The notes beneath the pieces were generated by a model. It was given only the letters and a program-made list of their open reading frames with translations. It was not told where the DNA came from and did not search any database. Made by a program: the position numbers and the translations under genes. This document shows positions 31,400-39,815 of a stretch of 64,000 nucleotides of DNA, one piece after another. The stretch covers positions 124,001-188,000 of the forward strand of contig NZ_AXWQ01000007.1 of NCBI RefSeq assembly GCF_000482745.1, given 5' to 3'. The DNA comes from Oleidesulfovibrio alaskensis DSM 16109 (lineage in GTDB: Bacteria; Desulfobacterota; Desulfovibrionia; Desulfovibrionales; Desulfovibrionaceae). Position 1 is the stretch's first letter. The number at the start of each line of letters is the position of its first letter.

Positions 31400-32734
31400 A
31401 TGTCATATTCCGCAGCCGTGGCAGAGTGCCGTGCGCGTATGGTCAAAGCCCGCATACGGCTTGTCATGGCCCATCCCTTTTTCGGAACACTGTGCCTCAG
31501 AATGAATCCGGAGCCTGACATCCGCTGCCGCACCGCATGGACTGACGGTACGCGTCTGGCTTTTAATCCGTACTATGTCAGAGGACTGTCCGACGCCGCT
31601 TTGCAGGGATTGCTGGCGCATACGGTGATGCATCCTGCCTGCCAGCACCATATGCGCCGCGGCAGACGTGATGCCGACCTGTGGAACAGGGCCTGTGACT
31701 ATGCCATCAACTGGGTGCTGACAGATGCCGGCATCACGCTTCCGCCCGGATATCTTGATGATTCACGGTATCGCGGGCTGAGTGCCGAAGCGATTTATGC
31801 CGAGCTTTCGGCGGGCATGGGGGGCGACGGCATGCGCGGAGACAATAACGCCGCCGACGGTCCCGAAAAGGAAGAGACGCAGGCGGATGAAGGCGCTGCC
31901 GCACAGGCGCAGACCGGCGACGGTGAAGAATCTTCCGGCAGTGATGAAGGAGCCGGTGCAGAGCAGGGCGACGGGGCAGAGGTTCAGCCTTTGCCACAGG
32001 ATACCGGTGACGACTATGATGCGTCGCAGGGGGACCCCGGCGGTTCGGGCGAGGTGCGCGATGCCGTTTCGGACAGCGGATCGTCGAGTCCCGCGGGTAC
32101 GCCCCCCGCTGATGAAAACTGGCTGGTGGCACTGGCGCAGGCGGCGGAGCAGGCCCGCGGCAGCGGTGATCTGCCCGGCGGGCTTGAACGCCTTGTCCGC
32201 ACGGTGCTTGCACCTTCACTGGACTGGCGCATGCTTCTCGACAGATTTCTGCAGCACCGTGCCCGCAACGATTATACATGGTTTCCGCCCAGCCGCAGGC
32301 ATGTGCACATGGGCATGTACCTGCCGTCGCTGGCGCAGGTCAGTCTGGCAGAGGTGATACTTGCCATTGATACGTCGGGCAGTATCGCCCCCCGTGAACT
32401 TGACCTTTTCGCTGCGGAGCTTTCGTCGCTGCTGGAGCAGTACGAAACCACCGTGCGTGTCATTTTCTGCGATACGCAGATAACAGGAGAACAGGTGTGC
32501 GGCAGGCAGGACCTGCCGCTCAGTCTGGCGCCGGAAGGCGGCGGCGGAACAGATTACCGTCCCGTCTTCCGCCATGTGGATACCATGGGATATCTGCCTT
32601 CCTGTCTTGTATATCTCACCGACCTTGAGTGCATGCATTTTCCGGAGGACGAGCCGCCTTATCCTGTGCTGTGGGTGCAGACCGGCGGGCAGGAAAGGTC
32701 TGTTCCTTTCGGCGATATAATTCACATGCACTAG
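31400..32734 (+). CDS. VWA-domain protein with N-terminal metallopeptidase-like domain (DUF2201 type), zinc motif degenerate
   Basis: Partner of the MoxR ATPase (444 residues). The N-terminal putative metallopeptidase domain (about 1-145) keeps LLAHTVMHPACQHHMRRG and LWNRACDYAINWVL, but the motif normally HExxH is HTVMH: the catalytic Glu is replaced by Thr, so peptidase activity is unlikely. A long acidic, Gly/Ser/Gln-rich linker (about 150-235) leads to the C-terminal VWA domain, with an intact MIDAS Asp-x-Ser-x-Ser in LAIDTSGSIA (about 319-328) and GGGTDYRP. It probably acts as adaptor choosing the MoxR target. Confidence 0.85.
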   Translation: MSYSAAVAECRARMVKARIRLVMAHPFFGTLCLRMNPEPDIRCRTAWTDGTRLAFNPYYVRGLSDAALQGLLAHTVMHPACQHHMRRGRRDADLWNRACDYAINWVLTDAGITLPPGYLDDSRYRGLSAEAIYAELSAGMGGDGMRGDNNAADGPEKEETQADEGAAAQAQTGDGEESSGSDEGAGAEQGDGAEVQPLPQDTGDDYDASQGDPGGSGEVRDAVSDSGSSSPAGTPPADENWLVALAQAAEQARGSGDLPGGLERLVRTVLAPSLDWRMLLDRFLQHRARNDYTWFPPSRRHVHMGMYLPSLAQVSLAEVILAIDTSGSIAPRELDLFAAELSSLLEQYETTVRVIFCDTQITGEQVCGRQDLPLSLAPEGGGGTDYRPVFRHVDTMGYLPSCLVYLTDLECMHFPEDEPPYPVLWVQTGGQERSVPFGDIIHMH

Positions 32735-32744
32735 GAGAGCCTGC

Positions 32745-33203
32745 ATGATTATCGAATGGCGTATTGTTAAAAAACGGGGGAATTACCGGCCCGAGCTCTG
32801 CTACAGCATCACGCTGGAACCGTTCGAACGTGAACTGGCGGTGCCGCAGGTGCTTATGGAAAGTTCCATCCCCTGTCCGCCCTGCGAATGGGAGCCGCAT
32901 TGTCTGCCCGGAACCCATGAGCGTGCGGGGCGGCAGCCGGGCGTGTACAGACTGTATACGCCTGACCACAAGCGTGGCGAAGCAACGGGAAGACTGCGTC
33001 TGCCCTGGCGGGAAGAACAGCAGTATCCGGAGGTCGAGGAGTCATTCAGGGAGCTGCGCGCACGGTTCGAGGTGGTGCTTAAAAATGCCTATGACAGCGC
33101 TCCGGCTGATATTTCGGGCTGCCTTGAGCTGACGCAGGCCACCCGCAGCCATATTGCCTGCGGGGTGGTGCGGCAGCAGTTTCTGCAGGTGATGGGACTT
33201 TAA
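32745..33203 (+). CDS. Uncharacterised protein following the MoxR-VWA pair
   Basis: Soluble 152-residue protein I do not recognise. It is predicted mixed alpha/beta with no membrane segment or signal peptide. A cysteine group SSIPCPPCEWEPHC (about residues 40-53) could bind metal or form a disulfide; the middle is basic (YTPDHKRGEATGRLRLPW), and the C-terminus is helical. It has a strong AGGAG ribosome site and lies 10 bases after the VWA gene, so it belongs to that operon; 88 bases separate it from the first P-type ATPase. It may be the client or adaptor linking MoxR-VWA to the metal cluster, which is inference from position. Confidence 0.65.
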   Translation: MIIEWRIVKKRGNYRPELCYSITLEPFERELAVPQVLMESSIPCPPCEWEPHCLPGTHERAGRQPGVYRLYTPDHKRGEATGRLRLPWREEQQYPEVEESFRELRARFEVVLKNAYDSAPADISGCLELTQATRSHIACGVVRQQFLQVMGL

Positions 33204-33229
33204 AGCACAGTCGATAACTGAGGTCAGCC

Positions 33230-33259
33230 ATGAGAATGAAAGCCAATGGCCTGCGTTGA
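33230..33259 (+). other. Possible nine-codon leader ORF before the first ATPase
   Basis: ATG preceded by GAGG encodes MRMKANGLR and then stops, 32 bases before the ATPase start. The stretch 33231-33245 also matches 9 of 14 positions of the Fur consensus. It could be a leader peptide or coincidence. Confidence 0.2.
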
Positions 33260-33291
33260 CAGTATTATCGCATATGCAGCATAGGATAACT

Positions 33292-35547
33292 GTGAAAAAT
33301 AGAGTCCGGATAAAACATAGTGTTGCGGGGCGTGTGCGTTTTTATGTGCAGGCACTGCGCCGTAATGACATACTGGCAGATTCCGTGTGCAGTGCCATGT
33401 TGCAGTACGACGGCATAGAGCATGTGCGCGCCAATACGGCCTGTTCAAGCCTTGTGGTGTTTTTCGTACCGGCACAGATGTCGGTGCACGATGTGACAGC
33501 CGGCCTTGAAGCCGTGATGGCGCAGAACCACGCTGCGCGGCAGCCGGTGTGCGAGCCTGCCTGTGCCTCCGGCTTATGCGGGGGTGTTGCCTGCAGGACA
33601 ACGCGTACCGGATGCGATCCCGTGCGTCCCGCCGCCCGTAAGTTCGCTGTTCTCAGCGCGCTGATGGGCGGCGTTTTTGTGCGCCGGACAGTGCTGGGGC
33701 TGCCCCTTGCCGTCACCGCCTTCAGTCCGCTGGGGCTTGTGACCGTTGCTGCCTGCGTGCCGTTGTTCCGTCAGGCGTACAGGCAGATACGCCAGCGGCG
33801 GTTTACGCTTGAAGCATTTTTAGGTGCCAGCTGCGTGGCTGCCGTGGCTGCGGGAGAAGCTGTCACCGCGCTGGAGGTGCTGTGGATAAATTCCGGTGCG
33901 GACCTGCTCAAGGCATGGATCACGGAGCGTTCGCGCAAATCCATCTCTGATATTCTTACGGTGACGACACACCATACGTTTGTGCTGGTGGACGGTGTGG
34001 AGGTTGAGGCGGATGTGGCCTCGCTGCGCTGCGGCGATGTGGTGGTGTTCCATACCGGAGAAAAAATTTGTGTCGACGGCGAAATAGTGGACGGTGAAGC
34101 CCTGATTGACGAATCACCCATAACCGGCAGGCCGGATTTTGTGCCGCGCACGGTGGGAGACGAGGTGCTGGCCGGTGTTTTTGTACGTCAGGGAGTAATT
34201 TACGTCAGGGCGCGTTGCGTGGGCGACCGCACCTATCTGGCGCGCATGCTGCGGCGGGTGGAAGACGCACTGGAGCACAGGGCACCCATCGAAGGCGCCG
34301 CGGACAGGCTGGCAGCCCGTCTGGTAAAGCTGGGATTTGCCGCCACGGCGGCCACATTTGTATTCACCGGCAGCGCATGGCGGGCGTTCACTGTCATGCT
34401 GGTGATGGCCTGCCCCTGTGCAACGGTGCTTGCGGCGTCCACCGCGGTCAGTGCGGCCATGAGCGCCGCTGCACGCCGCAATATATTGATCAAGGGCGGC
34501 CGTTATCTGGAAGAGGCAGGCAAGGCCGATGTGGTCTGCTTTGATAAAACAGGCACTCTGACCGGCACAGCGCCGGTGCTTGCCGACATGGTTGTGTTTG
34601 CTTCTGAAAACACCGCGGGCGCGGCCGGACAGCCTGAAGACCTGCTGCTGCGTCTTTCCATGTCCGTCGAGATGCACAACCACCATCCGCTGGCGCAGGC
34701 CATAAAGGCCGAAGCGGAGCGCAGGGGGCTGCAGCCGGAACCGCACGCCGTATGCGAATATTTTCTGGGCAAGGGAATGCGGGCGGAAATCGGCGGAGAC
34801 GAGGTGCTGGTGGGCAACCGAAAGCTGCTGGAGCAGTTCGGCGTGGCCACCGGCAAGGTTTCCCGCAGGGCGTCCGTGCTGCGCAAAAAAGGGCTGACGG
34901 TGCTCTATGTGGTGCGCGGCGGTGAAATTCTGGGTCTTCTGGGCTTTGATAACCAGCTGCGTCCGGAAAGCCGTGCCGTGGTGCAGCGCCTGAAAGCATG
35001 CGGAGTGCGGCGGGTTGTCCTTGTGACCGGCGATGAGGAGAACACGGCGGCGGAACTCGCTTCCAGACTGGATATCGAAGAGGTGCATGCCTCCGTCATG
35101 CCGGAAGAAAAAGCTCTTATTGTGGAAAAACTGCAGGCTCAGGGAGCCTCTGTGCTGATGGTCGGTGACGGCATAAACGATGCGCTGGCGCTTACCGGGG
35201 CCGATGTGGGTATAGCCATGGGAGCCATGGGGTCTGAAGTGGCCATAGAAGCGGCAGATATCGCACTTGTGACCGATGATCTGCAGGGAATTACCTATGT
35301 GTATTCCCTCAGCACGGCCACCATGCGTGTCATCCGTCAGAATTTCTGGATTGCCACCGGTTCGAACCTGCTGGGTGCGGCACTGGGCGCGGCGGGTATT
35401 CTTTCGCCTGTCATGGCCGGTGTGCTGCATATCGTGCATACGCTGGGCGTGCTGGGCAATTCATCGCGGCTGCTGCGCCATGAGCCGCCGGCGCTGTCAG
35501 ATTTGCCGGGCAGCGCGGCAGAAGCGGCATCTGCAGGAGACGGATAG
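33292..35547 (+). CDS. Heavy-metal P-type ATPase with CPC motif and altered actuator motif
   Basis: Metal-transporting P1B-type ATPase (751 residues) of the inner or an internal membrane. N-terminal HMA-like module without CxxC (IKHSVAGRVRFYV), a Cys-rich linker (about 85-110), transmembrane MACPCATVLAAS with the metal-binding CPC, phosphorylation site DKTGTLTG, NHHPLAQA (HP motif) and hinge GDGINDALALTGAD. In the actuator domain the essential TGES is TGRP (DESPITGRPDF), losing the Glu needed for dephosphorylation, so cycling may be impaired. The GTG start with AGGA upstream was chosen because the conserved module begins directly after it; ATG and TTG starts 6-12 codons earlier are possible. 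First ATPase of the ferrosome-like cluster. Confidence 0.87.
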   Translation: MKNRVRIKHSVAGRVRFYVQALRRNDILADSVCSAMLQYDGIEHVRANTACSSLVVFFVPAQMSVHDVTAGLEAVMAQNHAARQPVCEPACASGLCGGVACRTTRTGCDPVRPAARKFAVLSALMGGVFVRRTVLGLPLAVTAFSPLGLVTVAACVPLFRQAYRQIRQRRFTLEAFLGASCVAAVAAGEAVTALEVLWINSGADLLKAWITERSRKSISDILTVTTHHTFVLVDGVEVEADVASLRCGDVVVFHTGEKICVDGEIVDGEALIDESPITGRPDFVPRTVGDEVLAGVFVRQGVIYVRARCVGDRTYLARMLRRVEDALEHRAPIEGAADRLAARLVKLGFAATAATFVFTGSAWRAFTVMLVMACPCATVLAASTAVSAAMSAAARRNILIKGGRYLEEAGKADVVCFDKTGTLTGTAPVLADMVVFASENTAGAAGQPEDLLLRLSMSVEMHNHHPLAQAIKAEAERRGLQPEPHAVCEYFLGKGMRAEIGGDEVLVGNRKLLEQFGVATGKVSRRASVLRKKGLTVLYVVRGGEILGLLGFDNQLRPESRAVVQRLKACGVRRVVLVTGDEENTAAELASRLDIEEVHASVMPEEKALIVEKLQAQGASVLMVGDGINDALALTGADVGIAMGAMGSEVAIEAADIALVTDDLQGITYVYSLSTATMRVIRQNFWIATGSNLLGAALGAAGILSPVMAGVLHIVHTLGVLGNSSRLLRHEPPALSDLPGSAAEAASAGDG

Positions 35548-35865
35548 ATGGATCTTGAATTGATAATGCGGCTGCGGCGCCATTTCGGCATAGCGCATCA
35601 TATTCCGGGCAGACTGCGCGTGAAGTTCAGCCTTTCGCTGCTTTCAGACCCTCAGGCCCGGCCGCTGCTCGACGGTGCCGCCGCTGGCGGTCTGCCCCCC
35701 GCGGTGCGCGATGTCAGGGTTAACCCCGCGGCACGCACCGCTGTCATCGAATATGACGCGGCCGCCATCAGGCCCGCACTGCTTGACGAGGCATTCCGCA
35801 CGCAGGACGGCGCGCGGTTTGAGACATTGATGCAGGAACTGAAGGACAGCCTGAAGGCTGCCTGA
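35548..35865 (+). CDS. Stand-alone HMA-like domain protein lacking CxxC
   Basis: Small cytoplasmic protein (105 residues) starting directly after the ATPase stop codon. It carries the same module found at the N-termini of the three ATPases here: IAHHIPGRLRVKF, then VRDVRVNPAARTAVIEYD, the ferredoxin-like HMA fold without metal-binding cysteines. Proteins with a heavy-metal-associated domain are part of ferrosome (fez) clusters. It may dock the ATPases or bind lipid or protein rather than free metal. Translationally coupled to the ATPase gene. Confidence 0.75.
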   Translation: MDLELIMRLRRHFGIAHHIPGRLRVKFSLSLLSDPQARPLLDGAAAGGLPPAVRDVRVNPAARTAVIEYDAAAIRPALLDEAFRTQDGARFETLMQELKDSLKAA

Positions 35866-35885
35866 CACATAAAGGAGGAATGAAC

Positions 35886-36530
35886 ATGTCTGAAAAGTAT
35901 CAGGAAGGTTCCGCAGCCGGAAGCGGTGCGGCAGCCGGTGCATGGGGCGCCGGACAGGCCGCGCCCGAAGGTTTCCGTCCGGAAGCCGGGCCGCAGCCGG
36001 GCGGATTGTATCAGTTCTGGCCTCAGGCCGGATTTGTGCCGGTGCAGTGCCCCACTCAGGGGTATGCCGGACAGGAACAGGGGCCCCGTTATCAGCCGGT
36101 GCAGGGTGCTCCCTACGGCGGGCAGCAGATGTATTACGGTCCGCAGGGTATGGCGCAGGGCATGGCGCAGGGCGGATACGCCCCGCAGCCGGAAGCAGGC
36201 ATGTACGGCGGACAGGGCGCGGCCGGTGCAGGCATGAACACCGCCGGAGCTTCCGCGGCGGAGGGCCTTAATCACGACCAGAACCGTCTCGGCGAAATGT
36301 ACGGCATGGTGAACGACCTGATGGAAGGCAAAGCCGACAGCTCAAAAATTCTGGGTTTTCTTGGCGGTTCGGGCGGCGACTTCTGGAAAGGCGCTCTGGT
36401 AGGAGCCGCGGTTGTTTTTCTGCTGAACAACAAGGACGTTAAAGACGCAGTGGCCGGTACGCTGGGGGCTGTTTTCGGCGGTGCCGCAGGTGCGGCTGCC
36501 GCGGAAGAGCCGCAGGAGGAACAGCAATGA
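35886..36530 (+). CDS. Gly/Gln/Tyr-rich protein with C-terminal hydrophobic segment (ferrosome-cluster small protein)
   Basis: 214-residue protein with two parts: a low-complexity N-terminal region (about 1-120) rich in Gly, Gln, Pro, Tyr and Ala (for example MYYGPQGMAQGMAQGGYAPQ), probably disordered; and a C-terminal part with a short helix (LGEMYGMVNDLMEG), a hydrophobic Gly/Ala segment (DFWKGALVGAAVVFLLNN) and a second glycine-zipper stretch (GTLGAVFGGAAGAAAAEE). The ATG seven bases after AAAGGAGG was chosen over the one directly abutting it. It shares its C-terminal pattern with the third small protein downstream. It is a candidate structural or membrane-shaping component of the organelle, like the hydrophobic Fez proteins. 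Confidence 0.7.
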   Translation: MSEKYQEGSAAGSGAAAGAWGAGQAAPEGFRPEAGPQPGGLYQFWPQAGFVPVQCPTQGYAGQEQGPRYQPVQGAPYGGQQMYYGPQGMAQGMAQGGYAPQPEAGMYGGQGAAGAGMNTAGASAAEGLNHDQNRLGEMYGMVNDLMEGKADSSKILGFLGGSGGDFWKGALVGAAVVFLLNNKDVKDAVAGTLGAVFGGAAGAAAAEEPQEEQQ

Positions 36531-37015
36531 GCAAACATGTGCACAGACCCACAGTGACCGCAGGTGCGGCTTTTAATGCCGGTCTGCTGGGTGCGCTGGT
36601 GGGCGGAGTGGCAGAAGCCGCCGGCTCGGCTGCGCAGGTGCGTGCAGGAACCATCACGCGGCAGCAGGCGGTGACGAACGTGGCCCGCGAGGCGGGCACC
36701 ACGGGGCTTGCCACCGGCGGTGCCGTGGCGGTGGCCGGTTCGCTGGGGCTGACAGGGTTTGCTTCGCTGGCGGGTATCATTCTTGTGGCCACAGGGGCCA
36801 AATATGCTCTCGATTCTCTGCTGCGGCCCGTGAAAACATCATGCTGCCCGGCTGCCGTCAGTCCTGCCGCAGAGGAGCAGCCCGTTTGCGCGGCTGTCGA
36901 TGCGGCGGAGAAAAAGACTCCGGCCAGACCCCGCAGGCAGTCATCGGCAAAAGGTGCCGAAAAGAAAGCAACATCTGCTGACAACGCCGGTACGCATGCA
37001 GCCGGAACAGAATAA
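36527..37015 (+). CDS. Glycine-zipper membrane protein with basic Ala/Lys-rich tail
   Basis: 162-residue protein overlapping its upstream neighbour by four bases. Two Gly/Ala-rich hydrophobic hairpins (FNAGLLGALVGGVAEAAGSAA, about 15-35; and GLATGGAVAVAGSLGLTGFA to LAGIILVATGAKYALD, about 64-104) are followed by a pair of cysteines (TSCCPAA) and a basic, Ala/Lys-rich, likely disordered tail (ARPRRQSSAKGAEKK). It looks like a membrane-inserting protein with a cytoplasmic tail that may bind nucleic acid, phosphate or other anions. Not assigned to a named family. Confidence 0.7.
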   Translation: MSKHVHRPTVTAGAAFNAGLLGALVGGVAEAAGSAAQVRAGTITRQQAVTNVAREAGTTGLATGGAVAVAGSLGLTGFASLAGIILVATGAKYALDSLLRPVKTSCCPAAVSPAAEEQPVCAAVDAAEKKTPARPRRQSSAKGAEKKATSADNAGTHAAGTE

Positions 37016-37027
37016 CGAGGTGATTCC

Positions 37028-37411
37028 ATGAGCGAGTATAAACGTGTTCCGTATCCTCAGGCCGGTCAGGCTCCCGACGGTTCGTATTACAGCGGGCAGA
37101 TGCCTCAGCAGGGCTATGCACAGGCGCAGGCCGGCATGCAGTACGGCGCCGGTGCGGCGGTTCCTTCCTCTCCTTCCTCTCCTTCCGCCGCTCCCGCTTC
37201 CGGGCTGTCTTCGTGGGTCAATGTGTCTAACCCCGACTACCTGAAAGGGCTGGCACTGGGAGCGGGTGTCGCTCTGGTTGCCTGCAACCCCTCAGTGCGG
37301 CAGGCCATTATTTCCGGTGCTGTCAAAGTATGGTCGGCAGTGCAGGGCGGGGTGGAAGAGGTAAAGGAACAGATTCAGGACGTGAAAGCGGAGCTCAGCT
37401 ACAAGGAGTAG
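37028..37411 (+). CDS. Gln/Gly/Tyr-rich protein with hydrophobic segment, related to the first small protein
   Basis: 127 residues: low-complexity N-terminal half (YPQAGQAPDGSYYSGQMPQQ, then a run of Ser-Ser-Pro repeats around residue 47-55), one hydrophobic segment (DYLKGLALGAGVALVACN) and a charged amphipathic helix (GVEEVKEQIQDVKAELSYKE). The segment D-[YF]-x-KG-x3-G-A-x-V-x5-N-x-x-V-[RK]-x-A is shared with the 214-residue protein two genes upstream, so the two are diverged paralogues. The 9-bp tandem repeat CCTTCCTCT underlies the Ser-Ser-Pro run. Good GAGG ribosome site. Probably a structural membrane protein of the cluster. Confidence 0.7.
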   Translation: MSEYKRVPYPQAGQAPDGSYYSGQMPQQGYAQAQAGMQYGAGAAVPSSPSSPSAAPASGLSSWVNVSNPDYLKGLALGAGVALVACNPSVRQAIISGAVKVWSAVQGGVEEVKEQIQDVKAELSYKE

Positions 37412-37415
37412 CCCT

Positions 37416-37658
37416 ATGGCCGGTTCGCGACCTTATACCGGTGCGGAGATGACCCCCGCTGTGGTTCTGCGCAATAAGAAGACGCTGGCAAAGACCGGCA
37501 TGGCGGTTGCGCTGGGGGCCCTTGTGGCCACCGGACTTATGAACACAGACCGGACACCCGCCGCGCGCAGGGTGCACCTGCTGTCCGGTACGGCGCTGGT
37601 GGGTTTTTCGCTGTGGCATGTGAGCCTTTATAACAAGACCCGCGGCAGGAGCGGCTAG
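37416..37658 (+). CDS. Small two-helix membrane protein
   Basis: 80-residue protein with two transmembrane helices (TLAKTGMAVALGALVATGLMN and VHLLSGTALVGFSLWHVSLYN), basic ends and a histidine in each half of the second helix (VHLL, WHVS), which could bind haem or metal. It is four bases downstream of the previous stop and six bases upstream of the second ATPase, so clearly in the same operon. Family unknown to me. Confidence 0.7.
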   Translation: MAGSRPYTGAEMTPAVVLRNKKTLAKTGMAVALGALVATGLMNTDRTPAARRVHLLSGTALVGFSLWHVSLYNKTRGRSG

Positions 37659-37664
37659 ACAGTC

Positions 37665-39815
37665 ATGAATGCAAGGGAATCTTCTGCGGCATGCAGCGGA
37701 CACTGCAGCGTGGCGCATGAAATACCGGGGCGTATCCGTCTGCGCAGCAGGCGGCTGTACGACCCCGAGCTCGATGTCGCCTATCTGCAGGCCGTTGTGG
37801 AAGCCTTGCCCGGTGTGACGCAGGCGCGGATCAATCCGCGGGCGTTTTCCATGACGGTGGAATATGACGGCAATCCGCATACCAGAACGCGGGTGCTGGG
37901 CGTGCTGCGCGATATCCCCGCGGAAGCGTATCTTGCGGGGGCGCGGCACGCCGCGCAAGCTTCGCTTTCCGGCGTGGTGACGCAGGGTGTTTCGGCGGTG
38001 CTCACACCATTTCTGCCGGAACACATCAAGGCGCCGCTCAGCTGGCTGCTTGGTCTGGGCACCATTAACGACGGGTTGCTCACGCTGCTGACGGAAGGAG
38101 TCAAGGTGGAGGTTCTGGATGCTTCCGCCGTGGGGTTCTCGCTGCTGCGCAGGGACTATTCAACGGCCAACGCCATAGTGGCCATGCTGGGGCTGGGTGA
38201 ATATCTGGAGCAGTGGACGGAACAGAAATCCAATGACCTGCTGAAAAATCTGCTGCGGCCTTCAGTGGAGCATGTCTGGGTAGAACGGGACGCAAGAGAG
38301 GTTCAGGTACCGTTCGGCTCCCTCGGCGTGGGTGATATCGTTATCTGCGGTGCGGGAGAACTGGTGCCGGTGGACGGCACTGTGGCGGACGGCGAAGCCG
38401 CGCTCAACCAGAGTTCCATCACCGGCGAATCACTGCCCGTACATGTCCGTCCGGGCGATGATGTGCTTTCCGGTGCGGTGGTGGAGGACGGACGGCTTAA
38501 AATAATAGCCCGCACCGTGGGCGGCGAGACCAGCATGGCCCGTATCGGCCGTTTTCTGGAAAATTCGCTGCGCAGCAAATCCTCTTCGCAGACACGGACC
38601 GATGAGCTGGCGGACAGGCTGGTGCCTGTGACGTTTGCTCTGGGTCTGGGGCTTTTTGCCCTGACGCGCGATATCCGCCGAGCTGCTTCCGTGCTTACCG
38701 TTGACTATTCCTGCGCCATCAAGCTGGCATCGCCGGTGGCTGTAAAGTCGGGCATGTACACCGCCGGACATTGCGGTGTGCTGCTCAAGGGCTCTCAGGC
38801 GCTGGATAACCTTGCCCGCATAGACACCATTGTTTTTGACAAGACAGGCACCCTGACCAGAGGCAACCTGAAAGTTACCGATCTCATTCCCCTGACAGAT
38901 ATGGACGAGCACGAGCTGCTGGCGCTGGCAGCCGGTGCCGAAGAGCATTATTCGCACCCTGTGGCGCGCGCGGTGGTGGCTGAAGCGCAGCAGAGGGGAC
39001 TGACTCTGCCACCCATCAGTCAGGTCGATTTTATTGTGGCCCACGGAGTGTCTGCCTTTGTGCAGGGCGAGCAGGTGCTTGTGGGCAGCAGGCATTTTCT
39101 TGAAGACGACGAGGGCGTGGATTGCTTTGCCGCGGCCTCATTTGCCCGCAGGTTGCGGGGACAGGGCAAATCGTTGCTGTATGTGGCGCGTCAGGGTGTT
39201 CTGGCAGGAGTCATAGCCCTGCGTGACCAGCTGCGCCCCGAAGCCGCAGAAGCGCTTGCCCTGCTCAAAGAGCGCGGTATCCGGAACATTGTCATGCTTA
39301 CCGGCGACCACAAAGATACGGCGCAGGCCATAGCGGAGCAGCTCGGCTGCATCGACGAAGTGCACTGGGAGCTGAAGCCCGATGACAAGGCCGATATTGT
39401 CCGCAGGCTGCAGAGCCGCGGGGGACTGCTGGCCTTTGCGGGTGACGGTGTGAACGATGCTCCGGCGCTTATTTCCGCCGATGTGGGCATATGCATGCCG
39501 GGCGGTGCCGACCTGGCCCGCGAGGCGGCGCAGGTGGTGCTGCTGGAAGACAACCTGAAAGCGCTGGCTGTTGCCCGTGACATTGCCACACATACACAGC
39601 ATGTTCTGCGGCGTTCATTTCAGGCTGCTGTGGGCATCAATTCCGCGGTGCTTCTGCTGGCGGCCGCGGGCAGGCTTTCTCCCGTCACATCGGCGTTCAT
39701 GCACAATGCGAGTACTCTGGGCATTCTGGGATATGCCGCGGCAAGCGGCGGCAGAAAGCCCGCATCGGTACGGCATGTGCGGACACAGCATGATTCTGTA
39801 AAGGGGGTCGCATGA
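37665..39815 (+). CDS. Heavy-metal P-type ATPase, SCA-motif type (ferrosome FezB/P1B-6-like)
   Basis: 716-residue P1B ATPase. N-terminal HMA-like module without CxxC (VAHEIPGRIRLRSRRL, then ARINPRAFSMTVEYD); actuator SSITGESLPV intact; membrane metal site DYSCAIKLASPVAVKSG in place of CPx; phosphorylation site DKTGTLTRG; HP motif (SHPVARAVV); hinge GDGVNDAPALISAD. Replacement of CPC by SCA separates it from copper or zinc exporters and fits the P1B-6 group whose members (FezB) load iron into ferrosomes. It overlaps the next gene by four bases (ATGA). Of the three ATPases here it is my best candidate for the organelle iron pump. Confidence 0.88.
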   Translation: MNARESSAACSGHCSVAHEIPGRIRLRSRRLYDPELDVAYLQAVVEALPGVTQARINPRAFSMTVEYDGNPHTRTRVLGVLRDIPAEAYLAGARHAAQASLSGVVTQGVSAVLTPFLPEHIKAPLSWLLGLGTINDGLLTLLTEGVKVEVLDASAVGFSLLRRDYSTANAIVAMLGLGEYLEQWTEQKSNDLLKNLLRPSVEHVWVERDAREVQVPFGSLGVGDIVICGAGELVPVDGTVADGEAALNQSSITGESLPVHVRPGDDVLSGAVVEDGRLKIIARTVGGETSMARIGRFLENSLRSKSSSQTRTDELADRLVPVTFALGLGLFALTRDIRRAASVLTVDYSCAIKLASPVAVKSGMYTAGHCGVLLKGSQALDNLARIDTIVFDKTGTLTRGNLKVTDLIPLTDMDEHELLALAAGAEEHYSHPVARAVVAEAQQRGLTLPPISQVDFIVAHGVSAFVQGEQVLVGSRHFLEDDEGVDCFAAASFARRLRGQGKSLLYVARQGVLAGVIALRDQLRPEAAEALALLKERGIRNIVMLTGDHKDTAQAIAEQLGCIDEVHWELKPDDKADIVRRLQSRGGLLAFAGDGVNDAPALISADVGICMPGGADLAREAAQVVLLEDNLKALAVARDIATHTQHVLRRSFQAAVGINSAVLLLAAAGRLSPVTSAFMHNASTLGILGYAAASGGRKPASVRHVRTQHDSVKGVA

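Noticed and set aside
33256..33261. TTGACA as promoter of the first ATPase
   Set aside because: Perfect -35 but no acceptable -10 at 15-19 bases; kept only as part of the gap finding.
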